A stretch of 64,000 nucleotides of DNA from Tetrastigma voinierianum (GCA_016808115.1 JAEQBH010002184.1:62001-126000); one strand, 5' to 3'. Shown: positions 36,890 to 48,425, counted from the stretch's first letter. Numbers and translations are program-made. Notes: generated by a model not told the origin, from the letters alone.

Positions 36890-37690
36890 GTAGTCTAGAT
36901 GTAAAATGCAATAACTTAAGTTTGGGTGATCCAAATTGGATTATTCCAATTGGAGAAGAAACCTTAGAACCATATATTCAAACGAGTGAAGGAACCATTA
37001 CCAATTTATGGAGTTAAGACCTCAAAAATCGAAAAAAAAAACAGTGGGTGATCCAGTGAGTTGGGCATATCGACAAGTTTGGCATTAAAATGTCGTAACT
37101 TGAGTTTGGGTGATCCAAATTGGATGATTCAAATTGGAGAAGAAACCTTAGAACCATAGCTTCAAATGAGTGAAGGAATTACTAATTTATGGATAATCTC
37201 AAAATGGAAAAAAAATAGTGGGTGATCCAAAGGAGATAGGCATATCTAATTGGTTTGGCATTAAAATGTCGTAACTTGAGTTTGAGTGATCCAAATTGGA
37301 TGATTCTAATTGGAGAAGAAACCTTAGAACCATAGCTTCAAATGAGTGAAGGAACCATTACCAATTTATGGATTTAAGACCCTAGAAAAAAAAAGTGGGT
37401 GATCTAGTGAGCTGGGCATATCTATTTCAGTTTTAAGATTAAACGTCAGAATCCTGAGTCAGTGATCCAAATTGGAGGATTCCAATTGGAGAAGAAACCT
37501 TAGAACCATAGCTTCAAATGAGTAAAGGAAACATTACCAATTTATGGAGTTAATACCTTGGAAATAAAAAAAAAACAGTGGGTGATCCAGTGAGCTGAGC
37601 ATATCGATTAGTTTGGCATTGAAATGTCAGAATCTGAGTTCGCTATCCAATGAGATGATTCCACCCACGAAAAATGAACCACAGAATAAA
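36890..37690 (+). repeat. ~175-bp tandem repeat in the family B LTR
   Basis: Four to five units marked by GTGGGTGATCC (37,045; 37,217; 37,394; 37,578), then TGTCGTAACTTGAGTTTG, GATCCAAATTGGATGATTC and GAAGAAACCTTAGAACCATA. Confidence 0.85.
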
Positions 37691-38182
37691 CTAACTAATA
37701 GGTGATTGTCATTGTATTTGGAATAGGACTAACAAGGAGGAAAGCCTGCATTGAAGTCAAGATTCCGAAGATTGGTATCAAAGCGACGATTTTTGGTTTG
37801 TTCTCAAACTCTCTCTCTATTTCTAAAATATTTGAACAATTACGAAATTATTTGAATTTTGGAAATGATTGACAAGAAAGTGCATATTGATTTTTTTTTA
37901 AATGATTTGTTTTAAGTGATTTGAGACAATTGCTTGTGGAAACGACTCTGTACAAGAATTGTATGAATGTGAAAATGTTCTATTTGCATACAAATGTATA
38001 TATATACTATTGTAAATTGTATTGGATGATTTTAATTCCCTTACAAGAATGTTGACCGTTAGGAATTCGAAAGGCGATAACCGGTATACCAATAAGAGCC
38101 TCTAACAAACGTATCGATGATCCATAGCCCAAATGGGACAAGATTCCGTAGAGGTGTACACCAACCGAGTACATTTTACATT

Positions 38183-38195
38183 TTATATATATATA

Positions 38196-38259
<64 letters not shown>

Positions 38260-38273
38260 TATATATATATATC
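38183..38273. repeat. (TA)n microsatellite
   Basis: About 90 bp of nearly pure TA, self-complementary. Confidence 0.95.
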
Positions 38274-39075
38274 GGCCTACAACCTACGGATCAGGTTTAA
38301 GATTCGTTATCCCGTGGCAATCAAATCTTCATCGGGTTAAATTCGATAAGGGAAAAATGATGACAAGATTGAAAAGTGCACGATTTGTGCTTAGAATGAT
38401 TTTTTTTTCTTTCTGCCTATGAAAATGCATAGCTTGAGATGACCAATGAATTGTAATTGATTTATTGAATAGATATATAGATATGTATTGTACTGCATTG
38501 GTCATTGACAATTGTACAAAAGCATTGTTTTATAAATATTGCATGTTTCGATTTAAAATGAAATGAAGAGGAGAATAGAATCAGATAGAACCACTAAGCA
38601 TGAAAATGCTTAGTATGTTGTTTTTATCAACGCGCAAGTACCGAGTGAATAGGTACAAGAGTGAAGACCACACAAGCACAGAGCCAACGTCAAAGCCATT
38701 CGGAGGAGAAGTGAAACTCCGCGACACGCATGCATGATATTGAATTGACTCTTTTTGTATGCTTATCTTGTGAAAGCAAACTCGATTCTATTTTGTAAAT
38801 TTTTTTTATATTGAAAACTGTGATAAATTTTGTAAATGATGGTACGAATGTGGGAGTTATCCCAAAATGATGGACCTTCCGCAAAATTTTTAATTTCCAT
38901 AAAAATATTTAATTTATATTTTTACGTATACCCAATGAGTAATTGAAATGCGTTTGGTATTGAAAATGTATTCACAATTGTATTACTTTATTTCTTATTT
39001 TGTATTTGATTGAAATGAAAGTGAGGACCGCTGCTTCCCATATCTCGTTCGAACCACACTAAGTCGGGTCGGGTA

Positions 39076-40871
39076 TGTGAAACCCCGAGAAAATTCGAAT
39101 TTTCTGAAAAAGGGTAAAACGGTAATTTTAGTCAAAACCCAAAAATTTTCTAGATCTCGGATGACAAAACGAATTTCACCGTTGGAATCGTGTCACAAAA
39201 TCTAGCAACCACGTCGAATTTCATCGAATTCCGAGACAGTTGGAATTTCACGTTTTTTGAGGAACCGGGTGTCGGGTGCCGTAAAACTGCTCGTGAAAGA
39301 CATGTGATGTGAAAAAAGCGACCTACTACATGTACCCATGTGACACATGTTGCATGATTAGAGAAAGGATGGGGATGAATGGCTTGGATTAAGCCATGTG
39401 TCAAAAATCAAATAGTTAAATGAGGGGACAAAAGTGGAATTAATTAGTGTTAATTTGAATAAGACAAGAGAAGGAATAGTTTTCTTCTCCAAACAAAAGA
39501 GAAATCGACAGTGGGCTGAGATTCAGATTTTTAGAGAGAGAGAGTGTGTGACTTCTCTCTAGATTTCGCCGTTCGGACCGTCGGTTCTCTTCGGGCCAAG
39601 AAGTAAAGTTGTTCTACGCGGCGAGGGCTACGTGTGGGCACCGATTTTGTGGAGTTCCGACAACTCCAAGAGGTAGGGATCTTTCCTACTTGGTTTATTC
39701 TTTGGCTAAGGGCCATTTTATGGATGGGGATTTGTTGAGGCCTAGAAGGCCGTGTTATCGGTCTCAAAAGCTTTGAACCGAGTGAAGAAATCCCTAATTG
39801 TGTGGTCGTGAACAGTGCCAACCCGTGATTTTTGGTATGATTTTTGTGTTGTTGAGTGATTCAAAATGAATTGCTTGTATTTGTTAATTAGCCCATGTGA
39901 GCTAATTTTGGTGTTATTGATGTGAATTTAATAACATGAATTGTGTGAATTAATTATGTTAATATATACATGTTTTATATATTAGCATGAGTTGTTGGGA
40001 TTGGCATAATGCATTCCATATGCACAGGGGCACCCTAGAATATTAGGAGTGAGTGCATGACACGAAAATGAAAGAAAACAAAAACAAAAAATGTTTGTGA
40101 AAGAAATTTCAACGGAAGATTTTTCAGAGAATTGTGTTGGGAGATTGTCTAACAATTAATGTCGGAGGGGCCCATGAATTGTTTCGGAGGGTTATCCAAA
40201 AGATTCGCCTCGGAGGGTTGTCCAATAAATTTTTTCGAAATCCTAGGTAAGTTTTCGAACAAAAAAGCTTTTGTTTGAAATCAATTTTTCTCATTTGGCT
40301 TAGGTATGTTTTAGGAGCTCTATGATGACTGAGATACGGGATTGGGCACGTAGACATTCAAGAGGATCATGTATTTGCTTGAGTGTGATTGTTTGCTATG
40401 ACATGTGCACTTAGGTGAGAGTAACCTTAAGTGTAGGAAATTATCACTACCGGGCTTGTTTCACCTGCCGAGGGATCACTATTTCAAAGTGTGGAGGTAC
40501 AGGAGGATCAGAGACGCCGAGGCCGCTGCGAAGAAAGCTGGATTGTGGCTTTGGTATTGATTTTTGTATAACATGTATTAAAATTGTAAATCTTAATATA
40601 TGTTTGAATTAAGAGTGACTTACTAACTCTTGAACTATGGTATATAGTTGGTGTATTTTTTATGAGTACTGATGTATGGGCCCAAGTGGTCGTTTTTACT
40701 CATGTACATGTCTCATGATATTGATGTTGGGACAGGTTGTATTTTGGGTAGAACTCCCCGTACAAAGGAGACTCTGCCCGATTTTCGAGAGTGGTGTCTG
40801 GTTACCCGACACCCACGTATTCCGCGGGTTGACGGGTTGTCAACGAGACACCCCGGTTTTGGGGCGTCATA
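39076..40871 (+). mobile_element. Family C solo LTR with target duplication
   Basis: 1,796 bp, TGTGAAACCCCGAG...TTTTGGGGCGTCATA, flanked by a perfect GGGTA (39,071-39,075 and 40,872-40,876). This is the best copy of the family in the window. The final CA has become TA. No coding domain; the frames at 40,672-40,987 are shadows in LTR sequence. Confidence 0.85.
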
Positions 40872-40900
40872 GGGTACGAGGCAGAGATCGGGTTCTTACA

Positions 40901-41100
40901 CCTAAGCCTACTCAGATATATAGAGAAAATTTTCACCATCAAGTTATTTTTTGAGAAGGGTTTAGAAGAACCAAAAGTGTATTCCAATTTCTTTGTTTCT
41001 CAACAATGGTTAGAGGTATGTACATCCTGGCATTTTACTTCTGCATATGATCTGATTATGTTGTTGGTGTCTTCATATGATCAGATTACTTGATATTACA
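40901..41100 (+). repeat. Copia 5' LTR (3' part only)
   Basis: Shares CCTAAGCCTACT, CACCATCAAGTTATTTTTTG, GAAGGGTTTAGAAGAACC and GATCTGATTATGTTGTTGG with the 3' LTR, and ends TTGATATTACA. Confidence 0.9.
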
Positions 41101-41102
41101 TT

Positions 41103-41113
41103 TGGTATCAGAG
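41103..41113 (+). promoter_or_regulatory. Primer binding site (initiator Met tRNA)
   Basis: TGGTATCAGAG lies 2 bp after the LTR end, the standard copia primer site. Confidence 0.9.
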
Positions 41114-41699
41114 TAGTGTATGACCTCTGCCTTTTTTAAAAATTTTACTGGAGGCTTAGGATTTTTTTTTCTACAAAATGTATTTAATGAAAATAAGTAT
41201 AAGACTTTTGGTTGAAACTTCTTATATGAAACTATTATCATTTAGATTTCTTATTTTTCAGTGTTTAAACGTGTATGAAGTTTGGTGTTTAAACAGTACC
41301 GCCTGAAATTCAGTTTTGGGTGCCTTCAAAATTAGAATTCTGAATATATTTATTCAATATGGTTTTTACATTTTTTTAATGTAAATAAAAGGGTAAGAAA
41401 TCTTTAGAAAACATGTTTATGGGAAAACCTTTCCTTTCCCTTTTAAACATGGATTATGGACCAACAAATAAAAAAATAAAAAAAACTGGTTTTTTCTGGG
41501 TAGAAAACGATTTCCAGAGGTTGAAGATGTCCAGAGGTTGAAGATGACTTGAATTATGGGCTGATTTTGAGCCCTGGGCTATGTATTTCTTGCAGCCCCG
41601 CTTTAATACCGGTCAGCTCATTAAAATTGGCGCAAACAATGTGGACTGATCGGGCCTTGTCTGGGACAAATAAAAAAAAAGGTGACAGAATGGATTTTG

Positions 41700-41757
41700 T
41701 AGGTTTTGAATTCGTGACCATCAAATATAACTAAAGGTAGTTAACCACTAGGCTTCA
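41700..41757 (-). other. tRNA-like sequence (A and B boxes) in the copia leader
   Basis: The minus strand reads AAGCCTAGTGG (A box, 41,755-41,745) then AATTCAAAACC (B box, 41,712-41,702). The B box differs from GGTTCGAnnCC only by G-to-A changes. No cloverleaf could be confirmed, and it may be a tRNA-derived SINE head or a fixed leader motif. Confidence 0.4.
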
Positions 41758-42011
41758 TGATTGGTTGATGAATCTATGGATATTCAGACATATTTGTCCA
41801 GTTTGATTCAAGTGACTGTTCTGCCTTCAACACTCTACTATGTTTGGCTACAGGAATGGTCTGGATCCCCGCCCGCTGGCCATGGTGGGATAGTTAGCAT
41901 TATTTGATGCAGGACATCCAAAAACTCGTTTTAGACACAACCTATTCGATTTAGTATAACCGATGTTTGGTCAGAGATAGCCACACTCCTAAATTCATAA
42001 AATTTCGCCTT

Positions 42012-42071
42012 AAGTATTTCAACCCAAGCATCTTATGGGCCTTAATATAAGTCCTCTACCACTAGGCTATG
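42012..42071 (-). other. Second tRNA-like sequence in the copia leader
   Basis: The minus strand reads TAGCCTAGTGG (42,069-42,059), a full match to the A box consensus TRGYnnAnnnG, followed by a degenerate B box GGTTGAAATAC (42,024-42,014). Confidence 0.4.
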
Positions 42072-42755
42072 TGTGAAGGTTACTTCAGCTTACATTGGTT
42101 TTCTATAGAGATTGATGCATATTAGCAAAATTTATGAGGTAAGGTTGTTGCCTTGAATTAAACACAAGTATTCGGACTTAATCGGGCAATGTAATAATTT
42201 CACTAATGAACTGCATGTCTGATTGATATTAAATGTCAACTACAATCGATTTATGTTTAAAATATAGGAATTAAATTTCCTATATATTAAATTTATTGTG
42301 ATTATTTGTATGTGTATAGTTTTACATACAAAGTTAATTGAATGATAATCTTATTGTTTAAATTGCTTAAAGTTTTTGTAATAATGTTCAATGATCGATA
42401 TAATTTTTAATTAATTAGGGAATAGCCACACATCCTTTACCCCTTAGTTAAAAAATTATATATTAAGTTTTAAGATCACATTGAATACATTAATTGTAAT
42501 TAATCATATGGAATGTGATAAATCTCTATCCTGCACATAATTTTTATTATATTTTGTATGGTTAATTAGATGAGATATCAAATTATATTTTCTAATTTTC
42601 CAACAGGATTGTGTGAAAGAAACATGATTTGATAGTTTTCATAAGATTCTTTAAGTCTAAAATGAATAAGACTTAGCCCACATGCAAGTTTTATGTCACT
42701 AGATTTCTTATGATTAAAAAGCAGGATTTACATTGAGAACAGATATTGTTTTTTT

Positions 42756-43600
42756 TTGCCTCAATCCTTGATTAATAAACTTGTATATTTAAAATATTGC
42801 GCTTATTCAACCAAGGAACATTTCGATTTTAAGTGTGATATCTCGAATCCAAGGGGTGATAACTATAAGGTATGGAATGGTAATGTAAATTATTTTGCAT
42901 TCGGGATGGATGGATACTTGACTCACGCTATGCGAAAGACGAACCCGACCCTATTACCGAAACTAGCACTGGCAGTAGTTTCGTCATCTTTTATGATAAG
43001 TGGGAGAGGTCCAATCGCCTCTCTGTGATGTTCATAAAGACCAAGATATCTGCTGGTATTCGTGGTTTCGTCGAGCATATTGATAAAGTCAAACCACTTC
43101 TGAAAGCCATCGATGAGCAGTTTGTAACTTCTGACAAAGCTCTTGCCAATACCTTAATTATGCAATTTTCATCCACCAAGCTCACTGGGATAACAGGAGT
43201 GCGTGATCATATCATGCGCATAAGGGATATAGCGGCTCAACTTAAGTCATTAGAAGTTACCATGTCAGACATTGTCCTTATTCATTATATATTGAACACT
43301 TCTGGCCTAACAATACAAGCCTTCTCAAAATCTCTTACAACACATATGGATAAATTTTATCACTAATAATCATTGGACTATGTGTGTGCAAGAATAGGGA
43401 AAATTAATGATGGAAGAGGGCAAAAGGCGAACTTGACCACTTTGGAAAGAAAAGAAATCAAGCTAAAGAAAGGAAAGATTCCCTCGCTCAACCAAAAGCA
43501 TAAAGAAGGAGTCAAAGTGTTTTTTCTATAAGAAAAGGGACACATGAAGAAGACTACTAAATTAAGATCCGCTTGATAAGAAAAGGGCGTACTCAATTTT
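42756..43600 (+). pseudogene. Copia gag (UBN2-type) with degraded zinc knuckle
   Basis: Gag forms the virus-like particle. The frame shifts near 43,008 and then reads SNRLSVMFIKTKISAGIRGF, LANTLIMQFSSTKLTG, HIMRIRDIAAQLKSLEVTM and HYIL, typical of plant copia gag. A zinc knuckle follows at about 43,505-43,560, where CFF.K.KGHMKK is visible but later cysteines are replaced. The first open frame begins at a TTG, so the true start is not established. Broken by at least two frameshifts and several stops. Confidence 0.85.
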
Positions 43601-43639
43601 TCGTTCCGTTATGAATTTATTGCGTTCACGTTAATCATA

Positions 43640-43720
43640 ACACACGGTGGATTTGATTCTGCTCTACAATCCATGTTTCAATACCTTACAGGCATGCAAA
43701 ACCTACCTAAGGAATCCAGC
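43640..43720 (+). pseudogene. Copia protease remnant
   Basis: TGGATTTGATTCTGCTCTAC corresponds to the WIDSG-type active-site region of copia proteases, with a base lost so the aspartate codon is out of frame. STIHV and GMQN-like remnants follow. Confidence 0.55.
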
Positions 43721-44059
43721 GCGGAAGTGAACAATGCATCATTCAAGCAAAGAAATGAGTTCACTTTAAAAGCTTATTGGCACTTTCTGCAGCCTTATTA
43801 CAACGGTTTCATTTTGTAGAACTGAAAAGACATTTTATCTTCCAAGTTTCAGAGGGAATTTCATTTCAATTTCGAGACTCAGACCTTTAGGAATTTTCTT
43901 AATCCTTACGTATCTGGTTTTGGGTTTATCTAATAAATCCAAAGTTATTGGGTTATGGTGCATTGTCTCGATGGTCTTTTCCGCTATTCAATTACATGAA
44001 ATGATAGCATTATAATTCTATCCACTTTACCGATTGGGCAAGTAAGATGTGTTATGAAT

Positions 44060-44960
44060 GAGGAATCCTCTATGTTATGTTGGGCACCCGAGATTGGGAC
44101 ACATCTCCATTGAATGAAGAAATTGGTTAATGATAAATAGTACTTTGATTTTGCTGGATTTTGGATCTGTAGATCTGCATTAAGGGATGCTGTAAACCAA
44201 CAAGTCTAAAAGGGGTGCAAAGAGGACACAAACCTAGAGATTATGATACATACCGACATTTGTCATTCCGATATGGATGCAAAATGGTTCGAATACTTTA
44301 TCACCTTCATAGATGATTATTCACGATACATGTATCTCTACTTACTGCTCCAAAATGAAACTGTGCTCTAAGTTTTTAAGGCTGAAGTAGAGAATCAATG
44401 TGGAAACATATTAAGATCGTGACATCGTAAATAGAGTGGAGAATAATATGGTAAATAATACTGTAGTAATGGACAAGCTCCCGTGCACGGCGTTCTTCAA
44501 GAAAATGGATTGTCGCTTCAAGACACTATGCCTGGTTCTCCTGGGGATCAAAATGGTGTGCAGCAGAAGAAACCAAACTTTAATGGACATGGTAAGGAGG
44601 AGGAGTAATACAAAACTACCTCAATAGTTTATGGTCCTAAGCTCTAAAAAAAACACACAAAGGTATATACTAAATCGAGTTCTAGCCAAAGCTGTCCCTA
44701 AGACGCCTTTTGAGTTATTCAAAGGTTGGAAATCGAGTTTGCGACATATACGCGTTTGGGGATGGCCATCTAAAGTGAGAATTTATAACCCATAAGAATA
44801 GAAGCTAGACCCTAGGACCATTAGTTGTTATTTCATTGGATATGCTGAAAGGTCCAAGGGGTATAGATTTTATTGTCCATCTCATAGCACCAGGATTGTG
44901 AAATCAAGAAATGAAAATTTTCTTGAGAATGACTTCGATCACTGAGGATATTTCAGGACA
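44060..44960 (+). pseudogene. Copia integrase
   Basis: An LGHISIE block of the zinc-binding part appears near 44,090. The core follows with HTDIC and YFITFIDDYSRYMYLYLL (about 44,250-44,350), which keeps the first catalytic Asp. The C-terminal part has TPFELFKGWK, IRVWGWPSKVRIYNP, LDPRTISCYFIGYAERSKGY and CPSHSTRIVKS (44,700-44,930). The middle, with the second Asp and the Glu, is eroded. Several stops. Confidence 0.85.
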
Positions 44961-45199
44961 TTGTTTATGAGAAGGATCATTATGAAGGTCAACCTTCAAC
45001 AAGTATAGATTGATTGTCATTCACACCTCAAGTACAACCGGAAAGGGTGAGACAACCATTTTATGAAGTTCCACATATTGTTGATATCGATCCCGTATCA
45101 AAGCTGCCAATGAACAGTCTTAGAAATTGTTGAAACAAACTAATTGAGCAACAAAGTTGATCACCACCAAGAGAATGATGAAGCAACATTAAGAAGATC

Positions 45200-46060
45200 T
45201 ACAAGAGCGGGAAATCAACAATTCCTGAATGTGATTATATAGTGTATTACAGAATTGACTATAAATATCGAGTCAAAATGATCCAAAAATCGCTTTCACA
45301 AGCCATGAGTTCTAAGGAATCTAACTCATGGTACAAGCACATGAAAGAAGAAATGAATTCTACACATCTAACCCGAGTTTGGGATCACGTTGAGTTGCCT
45401 AATGGTGTAAAAGCCGTTGATGTAATTGTCTTAAACAAAAAAAATAACTCATCAAGTAAATATCAGAGACATAAGGCAAGACTGCTGCCAAATGATTCAC
45501 CAAAGGGAAAAGTGAATTGACTACACGGAGATCTTTTCTCCCCATCTAAGAAAGGTTCTCTTTGAATAATCATTAAGTATTGGTTGCCCATTTCTGACTT
45601 GATTTACATCAAATGGATGTGAAAACAAATATCTTTAATGGTAATCTAGAGGAAGAGGTCATATGAAACAAATCTCGGGCGATCTCCCTCCTAGTGAAGG
45701 CAAGCATTTTAGCCTTGCAAGCTTTGGTTAAAACCATATATGGATTCAAAATTAGCTGTCCCGCCAACAGTTTTGAAATTTCTTGAAATATTACTTCATT
45801 CCTGTTTGAAGAAAATATCATGGATCTGTCTTATATACCTGTAAGGTCAACAGAGCAAGATTTGTTTTCTTGTGTTATATGTGGATGATATTCTACTTGC
45901 AACCAATGATAAGGGTTTGTTATATGAGGTGGGACAATTTCTCTACAAGAACTTTGATACTTACGTCATTGGCATTAAGATCCATAGGGAAAGATCTCGA
46001 GGCATTTTGGGTTTGTCTCAAGAGACCTATATCACTAAAGTTTGTAAAGATTTAACATGA
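45200..46060 (+). pseudogene. Copia reverse transcriptase
   Basis: Starts with FSQAMSSKESNSWYKHMKEEM-like sequence (SLSQAMSSKES..., 45,290) and WDHVELPNGVK, then a YTEIFSP remnant and a MDVKT-like region near 45,615. The catalytic box is intact as LYVDDILLATNDKGLLYEVG (about 45,875). YVIGIKIHRERSRGILGLSQ follows. At least four frame changes separate these blocks. Confidence 0.9.
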
Positions 46061-46079
46061 AAATCTGCTCACTGAGTGT

Positions 46080-46800
46080 GGCACTCCATTTTGAAGTGCA
46101 CAGATTCGACGAACTGTGTTCTAAAAATGATTTCAATGGGGAACACATGAAGAACATTCCATATGCTTCAACTAAGTGGAAGCTTGATGTATGCTTAGTC
46201 CTATCAGGACTACATTGCATTTGCTATCGAGGTTAGAATATCATACATCCTATTCTACCAATGCAGAGCTGCAAAGAAGGTAATGAGATACCTTCAAGGA
46301 ACAAAGGATTACATGCTTATGTATAGACGAACAGGTAGTTTAGAGGTGATTGGCTACTCATCTCAGACTTACGGGTTGTAGCCGACTGTAAATCAACATC
46401 CGTTATATTTTCAAGCTACTTGATGGAGTTGTACTGAGAAGTGCGAAGCAGACTTTGACTGCCAGTTCCACTGTGGAAGCCGAGTTCGTGTTTTGTTTTG
46501 AGGCTAGCTCGCATGGTGTATGGTTAAAGAGTTTGATATCTGGGCTTAGAATTATGGATTCTATATCTAGGCCATTAAAGTCAGACTCGTGATAACTCAA
46601 CCAAGTGTGATTTATGGCTAAGAACAACAAGAGTGGAATTCGAAGTAAGTATATCGACATTAAATACTTAGCCATAAGAGAAAATGTTAAAGAAAAGAAA
46701 GTGGTCATTGAACACATTAGCACTGAATTGATGATTTCTAATCCTTTAACTAAAGGCATGCCACCTAAGCATTTTAAGGATCATGTCGCATAAATGGGGA
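46080..46800 (+). pseudogene. Copia RNase H
   Basis: Shows GSLMYA, RAAKKVMRYLQGTKDYMLMY and LEVIGYS, then TLTASSTVEAEFVFCFEASS and GVWLKSLISGL, and in further frames the NNKSG, KYIDIKYLAIRE and LTKGMPP-type ending. The catalytic Asp of the GYSD block is lost. Confidence 0.85.
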
Positions 46801-47089
46801 CTTGGTTCCATGTAATTTTATTGTACGCATATTCATTATTTTAATGAAACTCTTATCTCATCATGATATTTTCTCATGGTTTTGCAGCCATTTCGCATTA
46901 TTATTATTATCTTGAAATATCATTGTTAATCTTTAATACATATGGTTTATTCATTAAGTTTAGAGGTCGGTGTCAGAGGAACTTGGATATATTGTAATAT
47001 ATGGAAGACAATGTACTCAATATATAGACCTATCGCCATGATTTATATATTTAGTTTTCTCTTCTCATAGGTGTTGAACTATATGGACC

Positions 47090-47100
47090 AAGTGGGAGAA
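47090..47100 (+). promoter_or_regulatory. Copia polypurine tract
   Basis: AAGTGGGAGAA lies directly before the 3' LTR start TGTTAGAATGG. Confidence 0.85.
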
Positions 47101-47434
47101 TGTTAGAATGGTCCATATAATTTCCATTTTAAATTCAAATTTAAATCTCCCATAACACCTCTTCCTCAACCCTTACACCTCTTAGGGAAACCAGTGATGG
47201 CCTGGTCTCCATATAAAGAATCAATGAGGCATTTTTTTGGTCCCTAAGCCTACTTAGATATACAGAAAAAAATTTCACCATCAAGTTATTTTTTGAGAAG
47301 GGTTTAGAAGAACCAAAAGTGTATTCCACCCTCTGCTTTCTCAATGGTTAGGAGGTAATGTACATATCCGCATTTTATCACATATGATCTGATTATGTTG
47401 TTGGTATCTTCATGATCAGATATTTGATATTATA
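47101..47434 (+). repeat. Copia 3' LTR
   Basis: 334 bp, TGTTAGAATGG...TTGATATTATA; the terminal CA has mutated to TA. Confidence 0.9.
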
Positions 47435-47945
47435 TCGCCCAAATGACAGTGAACCTCTTCGTGAAGAATAAAGAGATGCATGTGCTCTTCCTTAGAAAAA
47501 AATTAAGCCATGCGCATATGTGCCGATTTTTCTAAGTTTCTAAGATAAAGCCCCGTGTAATCTATTTGCCTAATTTTCTTTCTCATTTGAGCAGTAAGAC
47601 ATAATTCTAACTTCTCCATCTTTAATTAATTGAAGACACTTCAACATCTTTCATGTATTACCTTCAGACTTCTCAAAGAACAAACTGCCTGGTGAACGCA
47701 TCACATCTAATTGAATTTTGGCACTAAGCTGTGCCTAGAAGTTTTTTCTCTGTATCATCCAACTATTGTATTGTATTTCTGCACTTCATGTAAGGACATA
47801 ATATAGACATCATAATTATGATCGATGACTATAAGATTGTCTGCAAAGAAGAAGCAAGCATCTGGAGTGCTTGATTTGTGATGGTTGGGATAGCGCACAT
47901 TCACTTGAGTTGTACTGCGACACAGAGGTTCATATTAGCTATCAG
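47435..47945 (-). pseudogene. ADCS: Aminodeoxychorismate synthase remnant (copy 2)
   Basis: The minus strand begins after an acceptor-like CTCTGTGTCGCAG (about 47,937) and reads STPDACFFFADNLIVIDHNY and YIMSLHE. It then gives YMKDVE, a LIKDGE block, ELCL, GLYL and a damaged continuation to the copia LTR edge at 47,434. The second half (47,440-47,720) is the same exon region as 16,600-16,905 on the same strand, so there were two ADCS-derived copies. The copia element has cut this one in mid-exon. Its glutamine amidotransferase part and later exons are not recognised nearby. Confidence 0.85.
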
Positions 47946-48425
47946 AAATACGGCAGATCCATGCAAAGCAATGTCATGAAAATTATAAAACCGTAAAAAA
48001 CAAAGTTACTGTGACATACCGTAACTTCTCATCCGATGTTAGATTTCGTCTTTGACTAAGATCACTGTACTCAGATTAGGGTTCAAGGGAATCAAGAAAC
48101 CAAACCCAACTTTGTTCCTACTAGAAATGTGGTTTCCTGCTCTTAACTATATTGAAAAGGTCCTGTGGGTTTATCCTTCTGAGCAATGTCTTACTTCAGC
48201 ACATCCAACAAGGAACTAAATGAATTTTGTAACTATCACTTCCTTATATGCTACTGGAAACATCTTCTACATCAAGACATGAAGCAGAAAAACCTAGGGT
48301 GGTCATTCAAGTATACAAAGTGGGCTACAACTCACCTCTTTAGGATTTAAGGAAAAAACGAGGATGGAAAATAATGGCAAGGAGAAAAAGAAATAAAAGT
48401 GACATAAAGAAATATTCTAAGAATC
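47946..48425. other. Probable ADCS intron or flank
   Basis: No recognised exon or repeat. The minus strand has only short open stretches. Confidence 0.35.

Larger units (their letters stand above)
35805..40900 (+). mobile_element. Family B 3' LTR, split by a family C solo LTR
   Basis: Starts TGTAATGCCCTAAAAATACCC and ends GGTTCTTACA at 40,900. A family C LTR (39,076-40,871) splits off its last ~25 bp, so the LTR itself is about 3.3 kb. A relative starts at 49,187. It shares an internal block with family A. To its right is a truncated copia LTR. No matching duplication is visible because its 5' LTR is not recognised in the window. Confidence 0.6.
40901..47434 (+). mobile_element. Ty1/copia retrotransposon, 5'-truncated and decayed
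   Basis: The last 200 bp of a 5' LTR (40,901-41,100) match the end of a full 3' LTR (47,101-47,434). Between them, in order: tRNA-Met primer site, a long leader, gag, protease remnant, integrase, RT, RNase H and a polypurine tract, the copia order. All coding parts are broken by stops and frameshifts. The first ~134 bp of the 5' LTR are missing where the family B LTR ends. The right end lies in an ADCS exon remnant. Confidence 0.9.

Noticed and set aside
40672..40987. Overlapping frames of 61-92 codons
   Set aside because: They span the junction of a family C LTR, a family B end and a copia LTR; no protein similarity.
47780..47945. A FADN motif first read as a LINE reverse transcriptase
   Set aside because: The flanking STPDACFF and the following ADCS exon blocks fit aminodeoxychorismate synthase far better, and no other RT motif is present.
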